Positions 32,105-43,160 of a DNA stretch of 47,867 nt are shown one piece after another. The notes beneath the pieces were generated by a model that saw only the letters and a list, made by a program, of their open reading frames with translations, was not told the DNA's origin and did not search any database. Position 1 is the first letter of the stretch. Each line of letters starts with the position of its first letter. The position numbers and the translations under genes are program-made. This DNA comes from Gnomoniopsis sp. IMI 355080 (Eukaryota > Ascomycota > Sordariomycetes > Diaporthales > Gnomoniaceae), in the NCBI GenBank assembly GCA_027946555.1, contig JAPEVC010000258.1:1-47867 (forward strand), written 5' to 3'.

Positions 32105-34021
32105 TCACAATGGTAACTGACTCATACCAGATAGATCCACTGTCCACCCATCCCACGATTCGTGCGCCAGTGGTGTGAACATAATTCCTAGGTTCCCACC
32201 AGGATCGACCTTGACATTATCGCTGGACTCTTGACGAGCATCTGGCCACATTGGCAATTGAAGAGGGTAGTCCACCATCACGGTGTCCAAATAGGTCGGG
32301 TATGACATCCTCCTCCGATCCCGGTCTTCCCTCTGGTAGACATCACCAGTCTCATCCTCGTCGCCTTCAACCTCGCGCGGTAGATCGGGCGGACTGGCTG
32401 GGAGCCGCGGTGACCCACCCCCTTCGACCTTTGCGATGCGCGCACAAAGAAGTGTCAATAATGTCTTGTTGCCGCCTCGTGAAGAGGCCAAAAGTCGTTG
32501 AAGCTGGATGAGCATATCGACCGGCCGGACTTCCATGCCTGCAGAGGTCCTCAGCAAATCCAGGTTCGTGGCCAGCGCGTCAGTAAGGGCGCTGGCAATC
32601 TCAAAGATTTTGAGCTCTATGGTTGGCCCATGGGCCTCGAGGGCCGTTTTAGAGTAGTGGCTGATATGCGATAGGAAGTCATTGACAATCCGGTAGGGTT
32701 GGACAACAAGGGCTTTGGACTGTCCATGAACCATATTGGATCTCGAGAACTGTACAGAAGCCCGCCAGAGCACGGTCTGCATCCACGATTTGGTGACCAA
32801 TATGTCGGCTTTTTGGACCTCGTTCTCTCCATACTCATCGGATGACATTTCCTCTAAGCGCCGTTGGAGAAAGTCTAGCCGACTGCTTCGCTGCGTGTCA
32901 CTACTATCATCAGCGTGGATGAGGGCAAACGCACCGCCCTGGTCAAATGTCCAGAACAGATCCACAAGCTTCTTGAACGCAGGCAGGATATGCGCCTCGT
33001 CTTGCTCGCCCTGGCCGTCCAACGCCGGGAAGCTGGCCTGCCACGTGAGGATCGTGGGCAATTTGTGCAGCATGGCCACGCCTCGCTCTGTGACAAACAG
33101 CAACCACACAATCCGGCGCCGCATCTGCTGCTCCTCCGCTGGGAGGGAGAGATAGGTCGACTTGCGGTGAAGCCCCATGATCTGCGCGATGGTGATGGCC
33201 TCGCGCAAGAAGAGCAGCGATTTGCTGCCACCGGGACTCATGTTCTCGTGGTAGATGTGCTGGAAGAAGGAGATGCGCAGCATATTGAGGTTCATGTCCG
33301 GCCCATCGTCGCCGCCGCCGTTGCGCAAAAGGGTCTTTGCTCTCGAGCACTCGGCGGCCATCGTGGCCGCCGTGGCTGGGTCATTATCGTCCGTTCGGCC
33401 TGCAAAGGGCAGTTTGAGCTGCGCGATAATGGCGGCACACACGGCATTGGCGAGCGCATATGTCTCATTGTCCGCTGGGTTCTGCAGCAAGCTCCCAATC
33501 ACATCTTCCACCACGAGGATGGGCCATACGGGGAAAAGTCGCTGGTTATATAGACAAAGCCGCACAATCAGTGATGAGACAGGGGTTGCCCGCTCCGAGG
33601 ACGGAGCAACGGCTCTATTAGTGGACTGTCGGTCGTCAGTAGCAGCAGTAATAGTAGTGATAGTAGCCTGCGAGCTGCTGCTGCCGGGCCCCCCGGCCTC
33701 GGAAGACGGTGCGGAGGCCCGGCGAGTAGCGGCAGCAGCAGGCGCCTGGGCCTTTTCGGACTCCTGGAAGGCGCGGATCTCGGCCAGCGTCTTTGCACGC
33801 AGGCTCCGAGGGCCGCGGGTGGCCTGGCGCTTGTTGAAGGTACACTCGATGCCAATGGACATGCACCGCGTGCAGGGCGGCGCCTCGGAACAGCGCACCT
33901 TGCGGATCTTGCATGCATCGCAGGCGCGGGAGCCGATCTTGCGGCGCGGCAGTGGCGATGATGGAGATGATGATGATGATGACATGGCGCCAACCGTCCC
34001 GGGAGTTCGGGTTGGGTTCAT
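32105..34021 (-). CDS. Zn2Cys6 transcription factor
   Basis: A single exon encodes 638 residues from ATG 34021. The DNA-binding domain at about residues 27-57 fits CX2CX6CX5CX2CX6C exactly (CDAC...CTRC...C) and is preceded by basic residues; a basic linker follows. Disordered Ala/Ser-rich sequence leads into a fungal-specific transcription factor domain (about 150-420) starting RLCLYNQRLFPVWPILV. The C-terminus ends DGWTVDLSGMSQLPL; a GTATGAG donor inside this end means a small last exon cannot be ruled out. The gene lies between the aldo-keto reductase and the MFS transporter and may regulate the transporter-dioxygenase pair, as pathway regulators often do, but there is no direct evidence. 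Confidence 0.87.
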   Translation of the reverse strand: MNPTRTPGTVGAMSSSSSSPSSPLPRRKIGSRACDACKIRKVRCSEAPPCTRCMSIGIECTFNKRQATRGPRSLRAKTLAEIRAFQESEKAQAPAAAATRRASAPSSEAGGPGSSSSQATITTITAATDDRQSTNRAVAPSSERATPVSSLIVRLCLYNQRLFPVWPILVVEDVIGSLLQNPADNETYALANAVCAAIIAQLKLPFAGRTDDNDPATAATMAAECSRAKTLLRNGGGDDGPDMNLNMLRISFFQHIYHENMSPGGSKSLLFLREAITIAQIMGLHRKSTYLSLPAEEQQMRRRIVWLLFVTERGVAMLHKLPTILTWQASFPALDGQGEQDEAHILPAFKKLVDLFWTFDQGGAFALIHADDSSDTQRSSRLDFLQRRLEEMSSDEYGENEVQKADILVTKSWMQTVLWRASVQFSRSNMVHGQSKALVVQPYRIVNDFLSHISHYSKTALEAHGPTIELKIFEIASALTDALATNLDLLRTSAGMEVRPVDMLIQLQRLLASSRGGNKTLLTLLCARIAKVEGGGSPRLPASPPDLPREVEGDEDETGDVYQREDRDRRRMSYPTYLDTVMVDYPLQLPMWPDARQESSDNVKVDPGGNLGIMFTPLAHESWDGWTVDLSGMSQLPL

Positions 34022-34927
34022 ATATATGAGATGTGTCCCTGGCAAGAACAGCGTGACAACAGAGGCAGATCCTTGGCCTAATCGATCCTCTCACTGCATC
34101 GCGTGCGTTGGGAACCTTGCGTTGGATTGAGCGGGTCGGCCCTTGTTGCTTGCTTCTGATCTGGTTTCCGCTGCTCTTGGGGTGCTGGCGGCCCTGTGTC
34201 TGGTTTGGGGGCGAAATGGGTTGGTAGGGCTGGGCAGAGAGATCTTTGGGAGATTTCGTGATTTGGACGGAGGATGGGACAAGATGGAAGCGGTTGTTCG
34301 AACGTCTGGGCTGGGCTAGTAGGATTGTGGCGCGCCCCCCAGGGGGGCCGCACAGTACTTGGGTCCTCCCTCCCTCTCTCTTAGGACAAAACCTACACAA
34401 CACGTAACGTAACCAGAGTGCCGGTTCTGCTGCGGGGATATCAGTTTGTTACTGCGTTTACGTTCGCCGGGGCGAGTCAAGAAGCCCCGTAACCAATCAG
34501 GCAGCGTCAGGAAGGAACTTCCCAGCTTCAGGACAACCTGCATGATCTTCAGTAGCACTGGACTCGTTGAACGGTCGTGAAGCGACCCACCTACCCCAGA
34601 TCCGCTATGGAGCGCATAGTGGAGCCAGGACCTTTGCGCCATCGGGATCCACTATGCCACCATGGGTTTTTTTTGCTTTTATCAGTGCCGTTTTGGGCTT
34701 GGTCGGGTTTTGACTTCACTTTGTCTGCTTCAACTGCAGTGCTGTCTTGACTAACTGTCGAGGCGCGTACAAGAAAATGACTACACCATGTGTGTCTCTT
34801 AGATAGATTGAACCCGGAAGACCGAGTTGTGACAGCTTCCAAGTAAGCTCGATGTTGCAATTACAATATGCCAATCACTTTGGGTATTTTTGAACAATAT
34901 GCACATGCGCCTGGTGTCTGCCCAGTC
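34022..34927. other. Intergenic: Zn2Cys6 promoter and MFS 3' flank
   Basis: These 906 bases lie between two leftward genes. The part next to 34021 should hold the regulator's promoter, with a TATATATGA block at 34020-34028. Frames here are short and unsupported. Confidence 0.45.
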
Positions 34928-36671
34928 TCAGTATACGAAACGGAAATCCAATCTCCTGTTTCCCTCCGCCTCTCGTGCCTCAATGTCATTCTGATAAGCG
35001 GTCCTCTCCTCAGCACTCATCGCAGCCCAATTCCGTTCCTTTTTCTTGTTCAGATACACTAGAACCTGCCGCTGTCCAGCAATGGCAACCAGCGAGAGCA
35101 CGCACAGAGCAAGCAGGACCGAGTTGCCTGTCTTATAGTAAGGCCCATCCCATGACCTGTAGATCTGCGACCCAATCAAGGACCCGATTTGCACAATTAC
35201 ATTGTACGTCGCGGCCGTGATGGCCCGCTTCTTCACGTCGAAGCTGTTCTCGCTGATCCAACTCGAGATGATCGGGTGAAAGTACGGATACCCCGAGATG
35301 AGCGTGATCAGGGAGAAGCGTCCCCAGTCGCGGCCCCCGTTTGGCAGCGCCACGGCGGCAATGAGCAGCGGCATGATCCAGAACTCGCCGAAAAAGGCGT
35401 GCCAGGCTCGCTCGTTGCAGCGGTCGCTGCTCCACGCCAGCGTCAGCATCGTGATGATTTGGAGGACGGCCGCGGGGATGGTGAGCATGTTGGAATCAAA
35501 GGTCGAGAAGTCGAGGCGCTTGAGTGTGAGGGTGAGGTACGACTGGACGGGCGTGGCGGGGATGTAGGCGACGAGGCCGATGAAATAGAGTCCGAGCATG
35601 GCCGGGTCTTTCCACGTGGACGTGATGTCCTTCCAGGTGACGGGCTCGCGAATCGCGGTGAGTCCTTTGGCCGGATCGTCACGCAGGATTCGGTTCACCA
35701 TGATGACTTCCTCGCGCTCGGTGAACCAGGGCTTGCGGAAGAGGACACTCTTGGTTGCGGTGGGCGAGGTTGGGAGGTAGAGAAAGGACTAGTAAGGACC
35801 ACTTTTTAGCAGCTTTCGCTTTCAGATGCGGATCGTAGCTGTAGTCTACTTACGATGAAGGCAATGATGCAGGTCAAGACTCCTTCCAGTAGGAATAGCC
35901 AGAACCAGCCTGGCTGGCCGCTCACACCTCTCATCTCCAGAATCCCGGCAGCTAATAACGCAGAAATAACCCTAGCGATATCTGCGAGGTGTCAGTCAAT
36001 GTTGTTGAAAACAAAACATTAGGGAAAAATCAACAAGTCTAGATGGACTTACTGAGGGTGGACCAGAATGCAGCCAGGCGAATAGCCAACTCCTTCGACT
36101 TGTAAAAGTAAGTCGCAAATAGGACTGTTCCAGGAATGAAGCCTCCCTCGCAGACACCGATCAAGGCGCGCGTAATGTAAAACCCAGTTCTATTCGTCAT
36201 CCAGGACTGGCCCCAAGAAACAGTGCCCCAGCACATCATCATGGTGGGCAAGATGTACTTGAATCCATATCGCTTGGTGAGCATCTGCACAGGGAACTCG
36301 GCCGCCAGGAACCCCAACAGCTGGATCGTCGTGCCGTTGTTGTAATCATCCGTGGTCAACCCCAAGTCGTCGAGGAGATTGTCGGCCGTCGCATTGCTCA
36401 AGTTCCCCCGGTCCAGCTGCAGCGCAAAGAACATCACGCAGAGCCAGCTGAGCAGGTACGTGTCGCACTTGCGCACGACGGTTCGCTCCTCGGCGTCCGT
36501 CCAGGTGGTGGTGGGGTCGAAGCGGTGCTTGCCCTCGTACGAGTCGTGGGGAGGGACCACGTCCGCGAGCGCATCGCGGCCCACGTGGGCGTCGGAGACT
36601 TGGGCGATGGAGCCTCCGTCACTGACGGTCTTAGCCGCCGCCTGATAGGCTTCGACGTCCTTGGTGTCCAT
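34928..36671 (-). CDS. MFS transporter, Dal5/allantoate permease family
   Basis: Three exons, 36053..36671, 35854..35981 and 34928..35788, close in phase to 535 residues. About 60 residues of hydrophilic N-terminus precede the membrane segments. The LSWLCVMFFALQLDRGNLSNA segment is the hallmark of the anion:cation symporter (Dal5) family, followed by GFLAAEFPVQMLTKRYG and the helix pair around ALIGVCEGGFIPG. The expected 12 membrane segments are covered, with a cytosolic C-tail. Family members import organic anions such as allantoate, vitamins or, in fungi, sulfonates. It is divergent from the TauD-type dioxygenase with a shared promoter, which suggests that its substrate is the dioxygenase's substrate. 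Confidence 0.92.
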
Positions 36672-37872
36672 GTTGGAAGACTGGGCAGGTCAGGGACGAT
36701 GGGCCTGTGTGGGAGAGTCTTCCGTGTTGTTGAAGGAGAGCGGGAAGTGGAGGCCTGGAGAGGAGGAGAGAGAGAGACGGGTGAGATGCTCGTCGCCCCG
36801 GGGTGGGGAGGTGGTCGAAGTGTAGATATATGTATGTACAATACAGTAGATACCCGGATGCTTGGAAACTGATCCACGCGTGTCAGGGCATCCACAACTA
36901 CAACGACAAGGGACGATCGAGTCTTTTGTCAGACAATGTCATCTATCAAGGGCTAGAATCAGGAGCTGAATAGCCAAGTAAGCCATAGGCCCGAGATTAT
37001 CGTCTCGGAGGACCAAGCCAGACCTGATACATATCTCTTTGAAGGAGGGCCACAAGACTAGTCGAATCCTCTTCATGGGCGATATCATGGGCCTCGACCC
37101 AGCTAGTTGGGAAACATACATACATGCACAAATAATACGCCCATCCCTCCCCGAAAGGAGAAACGAGCTCGCATTGCCTCGGCTGCGCAGCCGAAAATGG
37201 AGCGCTTTTCCTCGAGGGCAGTCGGAACCTCAGTGGTGGACCAAGGAGAGCCCGGGAGTACCAAGGCGAGGGAGAATGCAACCTCGGCCGCACTTGTCCT
37301 CTTCTGGTGGGGTCCAGCCGCATGCCTTCAACTTACGCCAGATGACGCCAGACTTGAAGTCCGAGATTTTCTCCGCTGTCATTCTGTGGGTGGACTCTTC
37401 CTGAAACCTGGGTCTCTGAGGCGAGCATAGTATTGTGTGACACCCTGTCGAGTCAGGTCGGCTGTCCCCGTTGCAGAGGACAGGGCCATGGTCATGGCCA
37501 TCTGGGCAATATGCCGTGAGCGGAATTCCATGTGGTCCGACTCTCCTCAAGGCATCGGAGCTTGGACCGGCCCGTGAATGATTATAGTATCATGCGCTCG
37601 ACGACCTGCTCTTTTCCCCTCACCCTCTTGAAATTGAGATATATCTATGCATCTGATCCTGCATCTCTACCCCGGTTGTTTGTGGGGCTTACTTCTTCCA
37701 TAATCTAGTGAAAACCACAGTACTTGATCTTATAGGGGACACTTCCGAGTAAAGGTTATACATACATACCTACACATATCCTTCCGAATTGGGACTTACA
37801 CCCACCCGCAAGATACCTTCAACTCGCACACGCACACATATATATCCCCTACCTATCGAAATCTTATCAAAG
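36672..37872. promoter_or_regulatory. Shared divergent promoter, MFS transporter / TauD dioxygenase
   Basis: This 1.2 kb lies between two divergent start codons. ATAGTATCAT at 37584-37593 matches 9 of 10 positions of the Neurospora CYS3 consensus ATGRYRYCAT. GCGATATCAT at 37079-37088 matches 8 of 10. Short frames in the middle have no motif. Control by a sulfur-starvation bZIP factor is a reasonable but untested reading. Confidence 0.45.
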
Positions 37873-38901
37873 ATGCCTGCTGTCGAACTGCCCGCCAACG
37901 AGCAGAAGCTCGATGGACACTTGTTTGGCGGCAATGTCCAAGCCCGCACTCGCCTCTCGCAGCCGCTGAAGTACACTGGCACACTAGACACCTTCAAGAA
38001 CCAGGACCTGACACCAGTCCTTGGGCGTGAATATGAAGGTCTCCAGGTGAGGGATCTCTTGAAATGGGGAGATGAGATGATAAGAGACCTTGCCGTGACG
38101 AGTGAGTACCTGATCTGTCTTATGAGTTGTCTGCATTGGTGAATGCAAGCTTCTTTACATCTGAATTAGACTGACGTCTCTTTTAGTCTCACAACGAGGT
38201 GTTGTCTTCCTGCGTGATCAAGATGTCACACCGAATGAGATGAAAGATTTAATGCTGCGGATTACAGAGCTTTCCGGATGCGTGAGTTCTCCCTCTACAA
38301 TATGCCCATGAAAACGCTACCTCATACCCCCCGATACTAACCCTATCTCTCTAAGCCCGAATCTTCAAGCCTACACGTCCACCCCTTAACAGAAGAAGGC
38401 AGCGAGCTAGGCGACCAAATCTCTGTCATCAGCTCCGAGAAGCAAAAAAAGGGCGGCGGCCTCACCCACCAGCTGGCCGACGTCTCACGCTTCGCCTCGG
38501 CAGGCTGGCACACCGACATCTCCTTTGAGCCGGTGCCCTCCGACTATGCCATGCTGAAAATCCACACATTACCTGCCACGGGCGGCGACACGCTGTGGGC
38601 GTCAGGCTACGAGATCTACGACCGGCTGTCGCCGCCGATGCGGGCGCTGTTGGAGGGTTTGACGGCGACGCATGATGCGAGGTTCTTTTTGGATGAGGCT
38701 GCGCGGCTGGGGAATCCTATTCGGAAGGGTGTTAGGGGGAATCCGCTGAATCAGGGCGAGGGGTTGACGGCTGTTCACCCTGTGATTAGGACGAATCGTA
38801 AGTGTTTTCTTTTATTTATTATTTTTCTTTTTCAACCTGTCTTAAGGGGGGGGGTGCATCTGTCTCTACAGAGCAAGTGCCGGATCTTTCTGCACGTGGG
38901 G

Positions 38902-38937
<36 letters not shown>

Positions 38938-39270
38938 CTCTTTAAAAACTAACGCCTTTTCCTAGCGGTGACTGGTTGGAAGTCCGTCTACGTAAACAAG
39001 GGCTTCACCAAGCGCATCAACGGCGTCAGTAAAGATGAGTCAGACCTCCTCCTCGGCTACCTCTTCAACATTGTCACCCAGAACCATGACGCACAAGTCC
39101 GCTTCAAGTGGCGCCAAAACGATCTCGCCATCTGGGACAACAGGAGCATGTGGCACTGCGCGACATACGACTACGCCGAGGCGCGCGCAGGCGACCGCGT
39201 CTGCTCTCTCGGGGAGGCACCATACTTGGATTTGAATTCCAAGGGTAGGAGGGAGGATCTTGGGTTGTGA
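37873..39270 (+). CDS. TauD/TfdA-type Fe(II)/2-oxoglutarate dioxygenase
   Basis: Four exons, 37873..38101, 38187..38281, 38356..38797 and 38966..39270, close in phase to 356 residues. The Fe(II) triad is present: His160 and Asp162 (GWHTD) and His319 (MWHCA). Arg333 (AGDRV) sits where the 2-oxoglutarate carboxylate is bound. The family includes bacterial TauD and yeast Jlp1, which oxidise taurine or other sulfonates to release sulfite; herbicide and other acid oxidations also occur in it, so the substrate is not certain. Intron 3 (168 bases) carries a run of nine G and a run of 34 A. The gene is divergent from the Dal5-type transporter. Confidence 0.92.
38902..38935 (+). repeat. Poly(A) tract of 34 bases in dioxygenase intron 3
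   Basis: An uninterrupted run of 34 A lies inside the last intron of the dioxygenase gene, about 30 bases before its acceptor. A run of nine G lies in the same intron at 38846-38854. The exact length is likely to vary and is prone to sequencing error. Confidence 0.9.
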
Positions 39271-39801
39271 AAAAGGGTCCCTTTTTGGGTTTGTGGGACA
39301 GGAGAAGAAGCTTGTGGGCGAGGGTGTGGCCTCGTGATAGCTTCGTTTTCTTGGGGCCGAATTTGCTTGCACATGCCGGACCAACGGGACGGCGTGGTAC
39401 GCTTGGGAACACCTCGCCCTTCTAGACCGGTGCTGGCGAGCTTAGCGGTGCTAGATCAACGAAATTCACAGATCATTTTCTCGAAATCATCAAGGGCTTG
39501 AACTTTTCTAGCAGGATCATTTTTTTATTTCTTTCGTTATGCTACCTACCACCAACCCATTTTGACCGTCTTGATATCTCTTCTCCATTGATCCATTTTC
39601 TATCCCAATACTACAGTTCGAAGTGTTTTCCGAATAAGGGTTTTGATAGATTCGATCGAGCAGTATTCTCGACATCTCATTACTCTTGAAAGGTACACTC
39701 GCAGTTGCATACTGAAGCCCGCTGCCGCCACCTTTCAGAGCCCTCGCATATACCTACACCAAGCTCACTTCCTATTCATTCACCCAAGACGCATTACCAC
39801 C
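39271..39801. other. Intergenic: dioxygenase 3' flank and next promoter
   Basis: These 531 bases lie between two rightward genes. The sequence is pyrimidine-rich from about 39520 to 39600, as in fungal core promoters, ending in an ACCACCATGG start context at 39802. The frame of the next gene stays open here without an ATG. No gene was recognised. Confidence 0.45.
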
Positions 39802-41775
39802 ATGGCGAACTACTCTATAAACTCCATCTCAACGTCTTGTGGCCAAACATCATGCCCGAAGAGTACCCAGGCAATTATAGACAACGACCGTCTCGACCGG
39901 CACACACTAATAAGAAGACTGTCCGGTAACTCTCTCCTGACCGAGCAAAGCACAAGCGCAGGCATTGCGTGGCCTGTGCAGCGGCCACGAAAACGAGGCG
40001 CCTCTACATCAATTTGCCCTCTAACAGGGCAAGAGAGTTCTCCATGGGTCACGGTGCCGCCATACGGTGACCAGACGCTGAACAAGACCAACGCTGAGGC
40101 AATGCCCTCAGACATTGTGGTTGACAGTGGTGGTGATCCTCAAAGTCTATCACTATGCGAGCCCTCCAGTCTGGTTTCAGGAAGTACCTCCCTGACAACA
40201 AGGTTACCAACATCCCCTCGTGATGCGAGCCCCCTACTCCCAGCGAGGTGTAGCCACGTCTCTAAGCCGTCCAAGAAGCTCGAAAAGGTACGCCAGCAGG
40301 TTCAACACCACCGGAAGGCCCAAAATGAATCTCTATATGAGGATCTGGTGCAGGATTACGGTGTTGATCGAGAGGAACACCCGGTGAGAAGACGCCTGTC
40401 CACATCCGTCTCACCAGCCTCACATACAACGTTACCTACACCATCACGCCATCGACTTCGAAGCAAGTCCACATCAACATACCAAGCCTCAACCAACAAT
40501 ACCTCCATCATCCTCCGCTCAAGCCCCCTCCTAGGACCCATCAACCTCCCCTCCCCTTCCAGCGCCCAAGCCTTGTGCCTCGCCGCCATCGCAGACTTTG
40601 AAAAAACCCAGACTCGTCTCATGGAGGCCTGGTCGCGCTGTTGCAAATTCGCATTGGCAAAGTCCCTCCCTCCGATCCAGAAGCTATGGAACCACCTCCA
40701 CAACCTCATCTTTGTGATCCACCTTTTCACAGCCCTCCGCCGCAACTGGCTCCATCCCGACGCCAGAGCAGACTACATGACCTGGCGCACGCCGGCACAG
40801 AAGCACATCCACCGCAGCATGAACATCGCCGACGAAGAGGAAGACGACGACGACGATGACAACGCCCGTCAAAGATACCCACTATCGGCGACGCAGCTCG
40901 TCAGGCTTGCGCGTGTGTGCTTCAAGGCAAGCGACATGCTGTGCCCGCTCATCAAAGCGCTGAAAGCGCTCAGGGAGTGGCAGGTGTCGATGATGCGCTC
41001 GAACATCATGGCTGGACGAGACAGCCGGCGGTGTTGGCGGGAGGGGCAGCGGAGAATGGACGAGTGCGTCGTGTATATCACGCGGTGTCGGCTGGTGTCG
41101 TGGTTGCGGAGTGCGAAAGATGAGGCGTGTGCGGCGCTGGGGTTAGATGCAAGTCGGGTTCTTGGGGATGAGGGCGAGGGCGATCTGGAGATGGTACATG
41201 GAGCGCTGTCGGCCGAGCGTGATGTTGAAGACACACAGGAAGATGAAAAGGACGACGACGACGAGCTCTTGGAACAGGTGAAAGTTCCGCGGCAACTTCG
41301 ACTTCTCATCGTCACCCTCAAGATCCGCTATCATCTCTTCTGCCTCTTGTCACCAAGGTGCTCGTTCGACAAGCTTGAAGAGCTAGCGACAACCATCACC
41401 CTGCTCCTCCAGCAGCTCGAGGGCGGGATGATGGGCAATACCGCGGCGCTTTGCACCAAGCTGAGCGCACTGAGGCGACGAGTGATGAAGCGACTCGAGA
41501 AGGCGGAGAAGGCCCATCCCAGGACAATCACCCTGTTGGATTCCGCCACCCGGAAAATAATGACGACGACGACAAGGCCGACGACGACCAATGGGCCAGT
41601 TGATCTCTCGAAGCGAATTTTCAGTGGGATCAAGGTCGTGTGTGGGAAAGTTTGGGAGGCAAGTATCCTAGATGATGTGGATGAGCTGATTAAGCGTTGT
41701 CAGAAGGCTCGGGGGAAGAAACGCCTCTCGACTAGCGAGGAAAAGGCTCTGAGAATGGCGTTCCGTGGGCTATAG
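39802..41775 (+). CDS. Unrecognised protein with helical core and acidic patches
   Basis: One exon encodes 657 residues from ATG 39802, which sits in a strong CACCATGG context. I do not recognise the family. The first 220 residues are Ser/Thr/Pro-rich and disordered. From about 235 to the end it is mostly helical: a Cys/Trp-containing block (EAWSRCCKFALAKSLPPIQK) and a weakly hydrophobic HNLIFVIHLFTALRRNW stretch are followed by an acidic run (DEEEDDDDDD), two Arg/Trp-rich helical segments and a second acidic run. The C-terminal segment has a basic, Lys-rich end (KKRLSTSEEKALRMAF). No signal peptide is apparent. It may be a lineage-restricted protein; its function cannot be stated. Confidence 0.72.
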   Translation: MANYSINSISTSCGQTSCPKSTQAIIDNDRLDRHTLIRRLSGNSLLTEQSTSAGIAWPVQRPRKRGASTSICPLTGQESSPWVTVPPYGDQTLNKTNAEAMPSDIVVDSGGDPQSLSLCEPSSLVSGSTSLTTRLPTSPRDASPLLPARCSHVSKPSKKLEKVRQQVQHHRKAQNESLYEDLVQDYGVDREEHPVRRRLSTSVSPASHTTLPTPSRHRLRSKSTSTYQASTNNTSIILRSSPLLGPINLPSPSSAQALCLAAIADFEKTQTRLMEAWSRCCKFALAKSLPPIQKLWNHLHNLIFVIHLFTALRRNWLHPDARADYMTWRTPAQKHIHRSMNIADEEEDDDDDDNARQRYPLSATQLVRLARVCFKASDMLCPLIKALKALREWQVSMMRSNIMAGRDSRRCWREGQRRMDECVVYITRCRLVSWLRSAKDEACAALGLDASRVLGDEGEGDLEMVHGALSAERDVEDTQEDEKDDDDELLEQVKVPRQLRLLIVTLKIRYHLFCLLSPRCSFDKLEELATTITLLLQQLEGGMMGNTAALCTKLSALRRRVMKRLEKAEKAHPRTITLLDSATRKIMTTTTRPTTTNGPVDLSKRIFSGIKVVCGKVWEASILDDVDELIKRCQKARGKKRLSTSEEKALRMAFRGL

Positions 41776-42236
41776 GTGGACTGAGTACTCTTTGAATCTC
41801 TGAGCGTACTAGGGTCTCGATTTCAATTGTGTCGTAGACAAAATTGGAAGCGGACAGGACGTTCCCTATACGAAAGGGGAAATGGAGGAATCTGAACGAG
41901 GATGGCTATCAGTTAGTTTACCCTATAGTTTTTTTTGCAGTTGCCCTTATCATGCCCAGGTGAACTTCGTCATCATCAGTAATCGGAATATGAAGAGCCT
42001 TCAGGCTCAACGCCTTGTACTCGGGACGTATAGGCACCTTTCTCGAGGACGAGGGACGGCATCTCGCGCTCCCCTCTCCTCCTGTAACAAGAACCCAACA
42101 ACTCCGAGGACGCCTCTCAAACTCCGTCGAATTTAATATAAAACCCGATTCCAACTCCACCATAATCTCCTACCACACACACAGTAAGACCGAGCTCTCC
42201 TGTTCCCACAGCCAAGCTCGCCCCCCATCTCCAGCC
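41776..42236. other. 3' spacer between convergent genes
   Basis: These 461 bases lie between the stops of the unrecognised protein (+) and the C2H2 protein (-). Short frames without motifs occur. No RNA gene was recognised. Confidence 0.5.
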
Positions 42237-43160
42237 TCATCCAGTGAGCAGCCGACCTCCACGAATGAAGTTATTGACGCCCTGTTGAATTTTCTCAAAG
42301 CGCATGGCGCCGCATGTCTCGCTTTCCAAGTGGTTACACCAAGCGCCAAGGGTAGTGAAATTCTTCCCGCAAGCCCTGTTTGGGCAGTGGTAAAGCTCTT
42401 GCTGGTCTGTTCAAAGTATGTCAGCGAATCACCGCCCACGAAGGTTATGAGGATAGCATCCCCCAGAGATTGGACAAAGACCCAACAAGTAAAGGGTAAG
42501 CAAAAAAAACCTCACGAGCCGGCGAAGCAAGATGCTGGTTCAACCCCACCCACGTCCTAAACCCCCGATGACAGAAATAACACTCCCAGCACTGCCCATT
42601 CCACGCTCTCTCCGTCGCCTCATACCTCTCCGACCCGTTCCAGCCAATCAGCTTCTTCGAAATCACCCCCTGCGGATCTTTGGCGCGCACAAGACGGAAG
42701 ATCGTATCACGATCCAGCCCGCGTGCGTTGGGACAGCTGCCGCGCTCCAGATGGTGCACTACGCCTGCGGCGGTGGTGTGTGGGGCTTGGCAGAATGGGC
42801 AGGTGGTTTTCTGGCCGAGGTGGGTGCGGGACTTGAGGTGCTAAGGGGTGGAAAGGTCAGCTATATATACATACATACAAATATTGTGATGGTATGGTAC
42901 TCAGGGAAGGGGGGGGATGAGAGAGTTAGTGGAGGGTGAGTCACCATCATGAGGTTATTGTGATTCTGGAACACGCGTTTGCATGCGGCGCAGTAGCTGT
43001 GGTCATCCTCCTCATGCTCTTTGCGGAGCGTGGCCGTTTGATATGTCTCATCGCAATAAGGCGCGCGACATTCGTACTTGAAATGGTTCGCGTCGCGCAT
43101 GTGCTGGTAAAGTGCGTGGTCGGAGTAGAACCAGCGCGTGCATCTATCGCACTCAAACAT
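42237..43160 (-). CDS. C2H2 zinc-finger protein
   Basis: Three exons, 42945..43160, 42516..42840 and 42237..42406, close in phase to 236 residues. Exon 2 ends at a GTGAGG donor in front of a run of eight T on the minus strand, and splicing restores the finger spacing NQHL..SPAH. Several Cys2His2-type units are visible: FECDRCTRWF...H, YCAACKRVFQNHNNL..HL..RTH, CWECYFCHRGF...NQHL, and a C-terminal YHCPNRACGKNF...NHLESETC. The family is widespread in filamentous fungi and usually uncharacterised; nucleic-acid or protein binding is expected. Confidence 0.88.

Noticed and set aside
33255..34130. A 291-codon plus-strand frame
   Set aside because: It lies opposite the Zn2Cys6 gene, whose zinc cluster is exact; low-complexity antisense shadow.
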